Source: Hyphomicrobiaceae bacterium (GTDB taxonomy: Bacteria; Pseudomonadota; Alphaproteobacteria; Rhizobiales; Hyphomicrobiaceae). Taken from it: a stretch of 13,303 nt of DNA. Numbering within the stretch: position 1 is the first letter of the stretch; every line of letters begins with the position of its first letter. The notes beneath the pieces are model-generated. The model did no database searches. It was not told where the DNA came from and saw only the letters and a list, made by a program, of their open reading frames with translations. Location of the stretch: NCBI GenBank assembly GCA_021775715.1, contig JAJFHI010000155.1:1-13303 (forward strand), written 5' to 3'. Shown here piece after piece: positions 1 to 5,740 of the stretch. Position numbers and translations under genes: made by a program.

Positions 1-404
1 AAGTCCAGACGATCCAGCACGTAAGCAATGGTGTCCTCAGACGTCGACGGATTCAACGCGACACCGGCTTTCTTGCCGAGCGCGCGGATCGCCTGCAGCG
101 AACGGTCGAGATGCGGTCCGGCTTCGGCATGTACAGTGATGACATCACAACCCGCATCAGCAAAGCCTTCGAGATAGGGGTCAGCCGGAGCGATCATCAG
201 ATGGCAATCAAAAACCTTTGCCGAGGCACCACGCACCGATTTGATGATAGGCGCACCAAACGTAATGTTGGGGACGAAGTGGCCATCCATGACATCGAGG
301 TGAATCCAATCGGCCCCCATTTCGTCGATGCTGCGAACCTCCTCGGCCAGTCGCGAAAAATCAGACGATAAGATTGATGGGGCGATCACGATTGGGCGAG
401 ACAT
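1..404 (-). CDS. rpe: Ribulose-phosphate 3-epimerase, 3' end cut by window edge
   Basis: Interconverts ribulose 5-phosphate and xylulose 5-phosphate in the Calvin cycle and pentose phosphate pathway; a cytosolic TIM-barrel enzyme. Reading the complement from the ATG at 404 gives 134 residues beginning MSRPIVIAPSILSSDF, the family's N-terminal signature. The HLDVMDGHFVPN motif (about residues 35-46) supplies the metal ligands His35 and Asp37, and DCHLMI (66-71) supplies His68. The second catalytic Asp and the phosphate-binding loop lie outside the window, so the gene is truncated by the edge and not by mutation. A GGAG lies about 10 bases before the ATG. It follows prk on the same strand after 122 bases, which suggests it belongs to the cbb cluster (cbbE). 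Identity is secure; operon membership is inferred. Confidence 0.97.
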   Translation of the reverse strand, partial: MSRPIVIAPSILSSDFSRLAEEVRSIDEMGADWIHLDVMDGHFVPNITFGAPIIKSVRGASAKVFDCHLMIAPADPYLEGFADAGCDVITVHAEAGPHLDRSLQAIRALGKKAGVALNPSTSEDTIAYVLDRLD

Positions 405-511
405 TGGATCTCAACTCCATATTTGAGGGGTGCGCTTGACCACGGTTTTCTATCCGGGTTTTGGCAAACCTTAGCGCTCAGCGCAATGCGGGCAGACGAA
501 TATCAGTGGAT

Positions 512-527
512 GCCCAACAAATTGGGC
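512..527 (-). other. Small hairpin at the end of prk
   Basis: A perfect 6-bp inverted repeat, GCCCAA and TTGGGC around a 4-base loop, overlaps the first base of the prk stop codon as read on the minus strand. No T-run follows on the minus strand, so it is not a typical intrinsic terminator. It could be an mRNA-stabilising or processing hairpin between prk and rpe. A second weak hairpin (GGTTT/AAACC, 457-470) lies further along the same gap. The rest of 405-526 shows nothing recognisable. Confidence 0.3.
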
Positions 528-1402
528 TACATCGCGCGACGTCGACGTTCGACCAATTGCATCACCATTGGCGTAAAGATGAGTTGCATCGCCAGATCGA
601 GCTTGCCCCCGGGAATCACTATTGAGTTGGCCCGTGACATGAAACTGTCGTGGATCATGCGCAGCACGTAGTTGAAATCAATCTGTCGGGGATTTTTAAA
701 GCGAATGACAACCATCGATTCATCGGGTGTCGGAATCCAACGGGCCGTGAACGGGTTCGATGTATCGACCATCGGAACACGCTGAAAGTTGATGTCAGTT
801 TCGGAAAACTGTGGGCAGATGTACTTCACATAATCAGGCATGCGCCGAAGGATCGTCTGGGTTGTATCTTCGGTCGAATAACCGCGTAGATCCCGATCGC
901 GATGCAGCTTCTGAATCCACTCAAGATTGAGAACCGGAACGATACCGATTTTGAGATCGGCGTGCTGGGCAATATTCACCTCGTCCGTCACAACGGCACC
1001 ATGCAGACCCTCGTAGAGCATTACGTCCGTGTCGGTGTCCAACGACATCCAGGGTGTGAAGGTTCCGGAAGCAACACCGAAGCGCTCAGCTTCGTCATCA
1101 TCATGTGCGTAGTAGCGCGTGCGCCCTGTGCCGCTGGTGGCGTACTCGCGAAACAACGTCTCCAGCTCATCAAACAAATTCGCGTCAGCACCAAAGTGGC
1201 TGTAGTTGGTGTTGCCTTTGGAGGCCGCCTCAGCGATCGCTTTGTGCATTTCTTCGCGGTCGAAGCGATGAAACGCGTCCCCCTGCACATACGCAGACGA
1301 GACATCCTCGCGGCGAAATATCTGTGCGAATGTTTCATAGATCGACGTAGTGCCGGAGCCGGATGATCCGGTAACGGAGATGATAGGATACTTGGCCGAC
1401 AT
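527..1402 (-). CDS. cbbP: Phosphoribulokinase, class I (proteobacterial)
   Basis: Phosphorylates ribulose 5-phosphate with ATP to make ribulose 1,5-bisphosphate, the Rubisco substrate; this step is essentially diagnostic of a Calvin cycle. The 291-residue protein has the class I length. It opens with the P-loop variant GSSGSGTT (residues 12-19). Asp42, His45 and Arg49 in GDAFHRFDR match the catalytic base and sugar-phosphate contacts known from the Rhodobacter sphaeroides enzyme, and LEWIQKLHRDRDLRGYS carries the conserved Arg/Asp cluster. The ATG at 1402 is preceded by purine-rich GGAGCTCGAAGAAAG. It lies 54 bases after fbp on the same strand, so the two are probably cotranscribed. Proteobacterial class I enzymes are often activated by NADH and inhibited by AMP; whether this one is cannot be read from sequence. 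The Rubisco genes are not in this window. Confidence 0.98.
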   Translation of the reverse strand: MSAKYPIISVTGSSGSGTTSIYETFAQIFRREDVSSAYVQGDAFHRFDREEMHKAIAEAASKGNTNYSHFGADANLFDELETLFREYATSGTGRTRYYAHDDDEAERFGVASGTFTPWMSLDTDTDVMLYEGLHGAVVTDEVNIAQHADLKIGIVPVLNLEWIQKLHRDRDLRGYSTEDTTQTILRRMPDYVKYICPQFSETDINFQRVPMVDTSNPFTARWIPTPDESMVVIRFKNPRQIDFNYVLRMIHDSFMSRANSIVIPGGKLDLAMQLIFTPMVMQLVERRRRAM

Positions 1403-1456
1403 GGGCTTTCTTCGAGCTCCGTATGTTCGATGTTGGTGGACGTTAGGCTATCAAAA

Positions 1457-2515
1457 CTAGAAGTGGAAAAAACTTCGCTTTCGAAACAACGGCGAACGAT
1501 CGCCGAGAGCTTCAGGCTGGGCATACAATCGGCAAACATAGTCGACTTCGTCATGCGAGCCGCAAATAATCGGCGCGTGGCCATGCAGCTTTGTTGGCAC
1601 AATATCCAGAATGCGTTCATGCCCGGTCGTTGCTTTACCGCCGGCCTGTTCAATCAACCATGCCGCCGGATTGACCTCATAAATCAGACGCAGACGCCCA
1701 AAACCGTAGCCCGTGCGTTTGTCTGCAGGATAAAGATAGATGCCACCCCGCGAAAAGATGCGTGAGATTTCCGCAACGAACGAGCCGACCCAGCGCATGT
1801 TGAAATCAATAGCACGCGGCCCGCGCGCACCGCGGCGACAGTCATCGATGTAGATTCGCACCGCTTCATCCCAATGGCGATAATTGGAATCGTTGATGGC
1901 ATATTCGATCGTCGTTGGCGGAATGGAAACATTTGCATCGGTGCAAACAAATGTGCGGGTCGCGGGATCGAGTGTGAAGACGTGTGCACCATCCCCGACG
2001 GTCAAAAGAAACGTCGTCTGCGGTCCAAAGATAACGATGCCTGCCGCAACCTGTCGCGATCCAGGCTGAAGGAAGTGGCGATCGCCGGTCAGCGCCTGTA
2101 GTTTTGGCAGTACGGAAAAGATCAGACCGACGGTGACATTCGTTTCGATGTTCGACGATCCGTCCAATGGATCAAGTGCAACGACCAACGGCTTATCATT
2201 GTCCAGGTCAACAGCCGTCTCTAATTCTTCTGACGCAACGGCTGCCACCGGCGCACTCGCTAAGTGGCGCAAGAGTATGTCATTGGCGCGCAGATCGAGC
2301 TCTTTTTGTACGTCGCCGCCACCGGTGCCACCCGTTGCTGTGCCCAAGTCACCTTCCAGCGCGCCGCGTGCTAGAACTGATTGCAACTCCAATGCACCGT
2401 CCGAAAGCGCCAATACGGTGTCTCGCACAGCACTCTTCAGCTCGTCGCCACCAGCCCATAGAGTCAGGTAACTCTCAAGCGACACCAATTTAGAACCGAG
2501 CACAACGCGCGTCAT
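1457..2515 (-). CDS. cbbF: Fructose-1,6-bisphosphatase, class I (CbbF-like)
   Basis: Hydrolyses fructose 1,6-bisphosphate to fructose 6-phosphate in Calvin-cycle regeneration and gluconeogenesis; CbbF-type enzymes may also act on sedoheptulose bisphosphate. The 352-residue reading contains DPLDGSSNI (about 115-123), with the metal-binding Asp and Glu context of ASEELE (94-99). The C-terminal half has PADKRTGYGFGRLRL and EQAGGKATTG, which bind substrate in this family. A glycine-rich stretch before DVQKELD resembles the GTNAGGDGQKALD region of phototroph CbbF. I chose the ATG at 2515 because AGGA lies 8 bases upstream; an in-frame GTG at 2542 would add nine residues with no better site. It is the first gene of the leftward cbb cluster and diverges from the gene at 2673. 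I recognised no clear CbbR site in the 157-base gap, and no cbbR gene is present. Confidence 0.97.
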   Translation of the reverse strand: MTRVVLGSKLVSLESYLTLWAGGDELKSAVRDTVLALSDGALELQSVLARGALEGDLGTATGGTGGGDVQKELDLRANDILLRHLASAPVAAVASEELETAVDLDNDKPLVVALDPLDGSSNIETNVTVGLIFSVLPKLQALTGDRHFLQPGSRQVAAGIVIFGPQTTFLLTVGDGAHVFTLDPATRTFVCTDANVSIPPTTIEYAINDSNYRHWDEAVRIYIDDCRRGARGPRAIDFNMRWVGSFVAEISRIFSRGGIYLYPADKRTGYGFGRLRLIYEVNPAAWLIEQAGGKATTGHERILDIVPTKLHGHAPIICGSHDEVDYVCRLYAQPEALGDRSPLFRKRSFFHF

Positions 2516-2672
2516 ATTTTCTATCCTGTTCGTTGGAAGCACTAGTCCGAGCCGCCGATAGGTACCTTTGCGTCCAACAGACCGTACTCAACCGACAAAA
2601 GCTAGCGCCCTGAGCCACAATAGGATATTCGTCTTTAACAAGTTTAGAAAACGCGACACCAGGACGAACAAG

Positions 2673-3212
2673 ATGACAGATCAAGATACGCCGTCTGAAG
2701 CCAATGGTAGCGATCCGCTGTCCAAAGAACAGCTCGAAAATGCCCGCAGAGCGGCCAAACGCGCGGCCGCAGGTTTTGGCGAGGTTGCAGCGTTGATGAT
2801 GCGCACATCGCCCTACAATGAAATGCGCATCAAAGATCTCCAATGGCTTGTCGGACCGGCTATTGCGACAGGGCAGTTTGCTGTTGCCGAAGCGCGCGAT
2901 AAAAATAGTGGCCAGACCATGCCAGTTGGTGCCGTTTTATGGGCGATGGTCTCAGACGACGTCGACAAAAAGTTGTCTGCTGATGGTGGTGAAACCGTTC
3001 GCCTAGAAGCAAAAGAATGGCGCTCAGGCTCAGTTCCTTGGATCGTTGCCGCGATCGGCGACAGCAAGGTCGTCTCGCATTTGCTCGAAAGACTGGCCAA
3101 ATCGCAATTTACAGACCAGCCCGCGCGCATTCGCGGTCGCGACAAAGATGGCAAGGCCACGGTGGGGATGTTGCGGCTCAAAAAGGATGAAAGCGACACG
3201 ACGACCGGTTAA
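2673..3212 (+). CDS. HlyC-family toxin-activating lysine acyltransferase-like protein, catalytic residues apparently substituted
   Basis: HlyC proteins transfer a fatty acyl group from acyl-ACP to internal lysines of RTX toxins in the cytosol. This 179-residue protein aligns by eye along most of HlyC: FGEVAALMMRTSP (start of the fold), a middle PVGAVLWAMVS matching the HlyC PVAYCSWANLS strand, and EAKEWRSGSVPWIV matching VAEDWTSGDRKWFI. The catalytic His of HlyC (His23, in SPLH) falls on Asn49 (SPYN), and the catalytic Asp (Asp92, in WFID) falls on Ala126 (WIVA), so acyltransferase activity is doubtful. The N-terminal 30 residues are polar and probably disordered. I chose the ATG at 2673 because AGGA lies 8 bases upstream; an in-frame ATG at 2568 adds 35 residues that look uncharacteristic. 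It diverges from cbbF. No RTX toxin or type I secretion gene is in view. Family assignment is fairly good; the function is unknown. Confidence 0.82.
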   Translation: MTDQDTPSEANGSDPLSKEQLENARRAAKRAAAGFGEVAALMMRTSPYNEMRIKDLQWLVGPAIATGQFAVAEARDKNSGQTMPVGAVLWAMVSDDVDKKLSADGGETVRLEAKEWRSGSVPWIVAAIGDSKVVSHLLERLAKSQFTDQPARIRGRDKDGKATVGMLRLKKDESDTTTG

Positions 3213-3222
3213 ACCGGCCGTC
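3200..3222 (+). other. Hairpin overlapping the stop of the HlyC-like gene
   Basis: GACG-A-CCGG, a TTAAA loop, then CCGG-C-CGTC form a 9-position stem with one A/C mismatch across the stop codon. No T-run follows on either strand, so termination by it alone is unlikely. It may protect the 3' end of the mRNA. Confidence 0.25.
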
Positions 3223-3278
3223 AGGTTGAATTGGAAGCGCAACCACCTTCAACCAACTCTGACCACCAGACGCGTGGC

Positions 3279-3336
3279 AAAAATAGAGCACGCTGCCAAT
3301 CTGAATATGTTTTCAAATGTGCAGCCGATGTGCTCT
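3279..3336 (-). terminator. Probable intrinsic terminator of fhs
   Basis: On the minus strand, 27 bases after the fhs stop, AGAGCAC and GCAGC (3336-3330 and 3325-3321) pair with GCTGC and GTGCTCT (3296-3285). This gives a 12-bp stem with a 4-base bulge and a 24-base loop. It is followed directly by ATTTTT (3284-3279), as expected for Rho-independent termination. The loop is longer than usual. On the plus strand the same hairpin has no T-run after it, so it mainly serves fhs, though it may also block readthrough from the HlyC-like gene. Confidence 0.55.
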
Positions 3337-3362
3337 GACAGACCGGCACAATATAGCTTAAT

Positions 3363-5039
3363 CTAAAACAATCCTTCGATCTGACCGTCGTCGTTCAGGC
3401 AGATGCTGTTTGCAGCAGGCACTCGCGGGAGGCCCGGCATCGTCATGACCTGACCGGTGATGACAACGACAAACTCTGCACCGGCAGACAGACGTAACTC
3501 ACGCACGGGAACGGTGTGCCCCGTCGGTGCACCCAATGCGGTTGGGTCGGTCGAGAACGAATACTGCGTTTTGGCCATACACACCGGCAGATTGCCAAAC
3601 CCGCCTTTTTCTAGCTCTTTGAATTGTCCTTCGACCGCGGCATCACACACGATGTCTTCAGCGCCGTATATTTCGGTGGCGATGGTACGGACTTTTTCTC
3701 GCAAACTCATATCGTCCGGATAAAGCGGCTTGAATGACGACTGGCCACTATCGGCAATTTCAGCCACATGGCGCGCCAAATCCTCGGTGCCTGCACCGCC
3801 ATCGGACCAGTGCGTGCAGACGAATGCTTTGGTGCCCGCCGCTTCGGCCGCCTTTGTAATTTCGGACACTTCATCGTTGGTGTCGGTGATGAATTTGTTG
3901 ACAGCGACGATCGGCTGGACGCCAAACTTCTTGATATTCTCGATGTGACGCAACAGGTTTTCGCAACCTTGCGCCACCGCCGAGGCGTTTTCCGTCGCCA
4001 AGTCATCCTTGCCAACACCACCGTGCATCTTAAGCGCACGAACAGTGGCAACGATTACGACAGCGTCGGGGCTCAGGCCTGCCTTACGGCACTTGATATC
4101 GAAGAATTTCTCAGCGCCAAGGTCAGCACCGAAACCCGCTTCGGTGATGACGTAATCCGCCAGCTTCAAGGCTGTTTTTGTTGCCAGAACTGAGTTGCAA
4201 CCGTGAGCAATGTTGGCAAACGGCCCACCGTGAATAAAGGCCGGGTTGTTTTCCAGCGTCTGCACGAGGTTCGGCATCAACGCATCTTTCAGCAGCACCG
4301 TCATCGCACCATGTGCATCAAGCTCGCGCGCTCGGATCGGCGTCTTATCGCGCTTGTAACCAATGACGATGTTGCCGAGACGGCGCTCGAGATCTTTCAG
4401 ATCAAGCGCCAGGCAGAGGATCGCCATGACTTCCGAGGCAACTGTAATATCAAAGCCGTCCTCGCGCGGGAAACCATTGGCAACGCCGCCAAGAGAATTT
4501 GTAATCTTGCGCAGAGCGCGGTCATTCATATCAACCACACGTCGCCAGGAAATTCGGCGTGCATCAATTTCGAGTTTGTTGCCCCAGTAGATGTGATTGT
4601 CGATCAAGGCCGACAGCAACGAATGCGCCGACGTGATTGCGTGAAAGTCGCCGGTAAAATGAAGATTGATATCTTCCATCGGCACGACCTGCGCGTATCC
4701 ACCGCCTGCCGCCCCACCCTTCATGCCAAAACACGGCCCAAGCGACGGCTCTCGCAAACACATCACCGCTTTCTTGCCAATTCGGTTCAACCCGTCGCCG
4801 AGTCCGACGGTGGTCGTCGTTTTACCCTCGCCGGCAGCGGTCGGGCTAATGGCCGTCACCAAGATAAGCTTGCCATCTTTGCGGTCTTTGAGTTTGTCAA
4901 TGAACTCGGCTGAGAGCTTTGCCTTGTGCGGACCAAACTGCATCAACGCGTCGTGCGGAATATCGATTTTGGTGCCAATCTCGCCGATCGGCTTCTTCTT
5001 GGCCTCGCGGGCGATTTCGATATCTGACCGAACGCTCAT
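3363..5039 (-). CDS. fhs: Formate-tetrahydrofolate ligase (formyl-THF synthetase)
   Basis: Joins formate to tetrahydrofolate using ATP, giving 10-formyl-THF, the entry of formate into the cytosolic folate C1 pool. The 558-residue length matches the family. The start region SDIEIAREAKKKPIGEIGTK is typical; the ATP-binding loop PTAAGEGKTTTT is at 66-77, and EPSLGPCFGMKGGAAGGGYA at 97-116. Downstream, NHIYWGNKLEIDARRISWRR and the C-terminal GLPRVPAANSICL tail are also characteristic. A strong Shine-Dalgarno (AAGGGGAG, 6 bases from the ATG) fixes the start at 5039. It is followed by a probable intrinsic terminator and diverges from the formate dehydrogenase operon across 701 bases, so the assimilatory and dissimilatory uses of formate face each other. 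The long leader has terminator-like and anti-terminator-like repeats described separately. Confidence 0.99.
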   Translation of the reverse strand: MSVRSDIEIAREAKKKPIGEIGTKIDIPHDALMQFGPHKAKLSAEFIDKLKDRKDGKLILVTAISPTAAGEGKTTTTVGLGDGLNRIGKKAVMCLREPSLGPCFGMKGGAAGGGYAQVVPMEDINLHFTGDFHAITSAHSLLSALIDNHIYWGNKLEIDARRISWRRVVDMNDRALRKITNSLGGVANGFPREDGFDITVASEVMAILCLALDLKDLERRLGNIVIGYKRDKTPIRARELDAHGAMTVLLKDALMPNLVQTLENNPAFIHGGPFANIAHGCNSVLATKTALKLADYVITEAGFGADLGAEKFFDIKCRKAGLSPDAVVIVATVRALKMHGGVGKDDLATENASAVAQGCENLLRHIENIKKFGVQPIVAVNKFITDTNDEVSEITKAAEAAGTKAFVCTHWSDGGAGTEDLARHVAEIADSGQSSFKPLYPDDMSLREKVRTIATEIYGAEDIVCDAAVEGQFKELEKGGFGNLPVCMAKTQYSFSTDPTALGAPTGHTVPVRELRLSAGAEFVVVITGQVMTMPGLPRVPAANSICLNDDGQIEGLF

Positions 5040-5142
5040 TGCAGCTCCCCTTCCCGAGTTATTGTCTCGTTTGTTTTATTATCCGCGCCGAACATACCGC
5101 GCGGTCGTTAAGTTGATTGCATTTTTTGTACACGCGTCTCAA

Positions 5143-5207
5143 GCCCGAACTAACGGGTGAAAGCGAAAAAAATATTTGTGGGATAGGGACAGACTACCCG
5201 TTCGGGC
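5143..5207 (-). promoter_or_regulatory. Inverted repeats with a U-tract in the fhs leader, attenuator-like
   Basis: Read on the minus strand, GCCCGAACGGGT (5207-5196) can pair with ACCCG and TTCGGGC (within 5158-5143), giving 12 bp with a 4-base bulge. Alternatively GGGTAG (5199-5194) can pair with CTA-T-CCC (5186-5180), and that smaller hairpin is followed 7 bases later by seven Ts (5172-5166). The two structures share the GGGT bases and cannot coexist, as in a terminator/anti-terminator pair. The small hairpin is weak, and I recognise no riboswitch class. Confidence 0.3.
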
Positions 5208-5213
5208 CCCAGG

Positions 5214-5236
5214 GTGATCAAATCGATCACTGTCAA
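5214..5236 (-). promoter_or_regulatory. Perfect palindrome next to a TTGACA box, putative operator
   Basis: GTGATC-AAATC-GATCAC (5214-5230) is a perfect 6-bp dyad with a 5-base spacer. On the minus strand a consensus -35 hexamer TTGACA (5236-5231) stops exactly where the dyad begins, so the 17-base dyad fills a normal -35/-10 spacer. The base set at the -10 position (CCTGGG) is poor, so either the promoter is activator-dependent or the TTGACA is chance. The dyad does not fit FNR/FixK (TTGAT-N4-ATCAA). The binding protein is unknown. Confidence 0.35.
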
Positions 5237-5285
5237 CTTGGGATTTTCCGTTACTAAATCAACCGGGCGCCTGGACCCACATTCG

Positions 5286-5470
5286 GTTGATGAGAAGCCT
5301 ACATCGTGCCCCAAGCCCACTTAACGCAGGTGCAGAAAAATACCGCCGCGATCCAAAGGTTTGCCGGCTTGACGAGAAGCACCTAGTGTCAAATTCGAGA
5401 AACGCCTTGTGCCCACAAACAGCTCCCAGTCCGCCGCCGCTAGACGCCAATATTCGGCTCTGCCATCAAC
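5286..5470. other. Stretch with complementary ends, possible structured RNA
   Basis: GTTGATG (5286-5292) and AGCC (5296-5299) can pair with CATCAAC (5464-5470) and GGCT (5456-5459). Inside, AGGTGC/GCACCT (5328-5333 with 5379-5384) and GCCG/CGGC (5345-5348 with 5365-5368) are nested. The length resembles a 6S-like RNA, but I could not match a 6S, SRP, RNase P or riboswitch signature, and a 7-bp pairing over this distance is expected about once by chance. Strand is undecided. Confidence 0.15.
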
Positions 5471-5740
5471 AAACACGACAACGTCAGGTGAAAGCCGCTC
5501 ATTTCGCGGTTAGCAATATCTCGACAAGACGTGTCCCACTATCCTAAAGTTGATTGATCGAAAGTTTAATTGGTCCGGGCTAGTTTGCCCGACACACAAA
5601 GCGAATTGATCAGCAGCCATCCTATTTGCCAAAAAATCAAACAAGACGGGCCGTTGCGTCCGGTTTTCCGACGCAAACTGAGACCTGAACACCGTGAAAA
5701 TGAGCCGAACCGCAACCGCGGGTGACCACGAAAGACCAGT

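Larger units (their letters stand above)
5040..5740. promoter_or_regulatory. 701-base divergent control region between fhs and fdhBA
   Basis: No convincing coding gene lies here: the frames crossing it have low-complexity, unfamiliar translations. Contents seen: a perfect palindrome (5214-5230) abutting a TTGACA box on the minus strand; a 12-bp inverted repeat enclosing an A-run (5143-5207); an 8-bp inverted repeat (5258-5265 with 5284-5291); a 185-base stretch (5286-5470) whose ends are complementary; a hairpin CCGC/GCGG (about 5495-5509); and a 10-base direct repeat AAGTTGATTG at 5110-5119 and 5547-5556. No good sigma70 -10 element could be assigned for either operon. The region must hold promoters for both directions; it may also hold a regulatory RNA or leader. 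Confidence 0.6.

Noticed and set aside
1021..1653. 210-residue minus-strand frame across the prk/fbp junction
   Set aside because: Overlaps two confidently identified genes in another frame and reads as composition-biased, unfamiliar protein.
4203..4913. 236-residue open frame on the plus strand opposite fhs
   Set aside because: It is antisense to a certain gene and its translation resembles no family; the frame is open because of codon bias in fhs.
5214..5230. FNR/FixK or CRP binding site
   Set aside because: Arms GTGATC/GATCAC with a 5-base spacer do not fit TTGAT-N4-ATCAA or TGTGA-N6-TCACA.
5286..5470. 6S, SRP or RNase P RNA gene
   Set aside because: Length and complementary ends suggested 6S, and a short match to a 6S-like GAGCCGA-ATATT was noticed on the minus strand, but the central bubble and flanking stems could not be built. 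SRP and RNase P core motifs are absent. Kept only as a low-confidence structured stretch.
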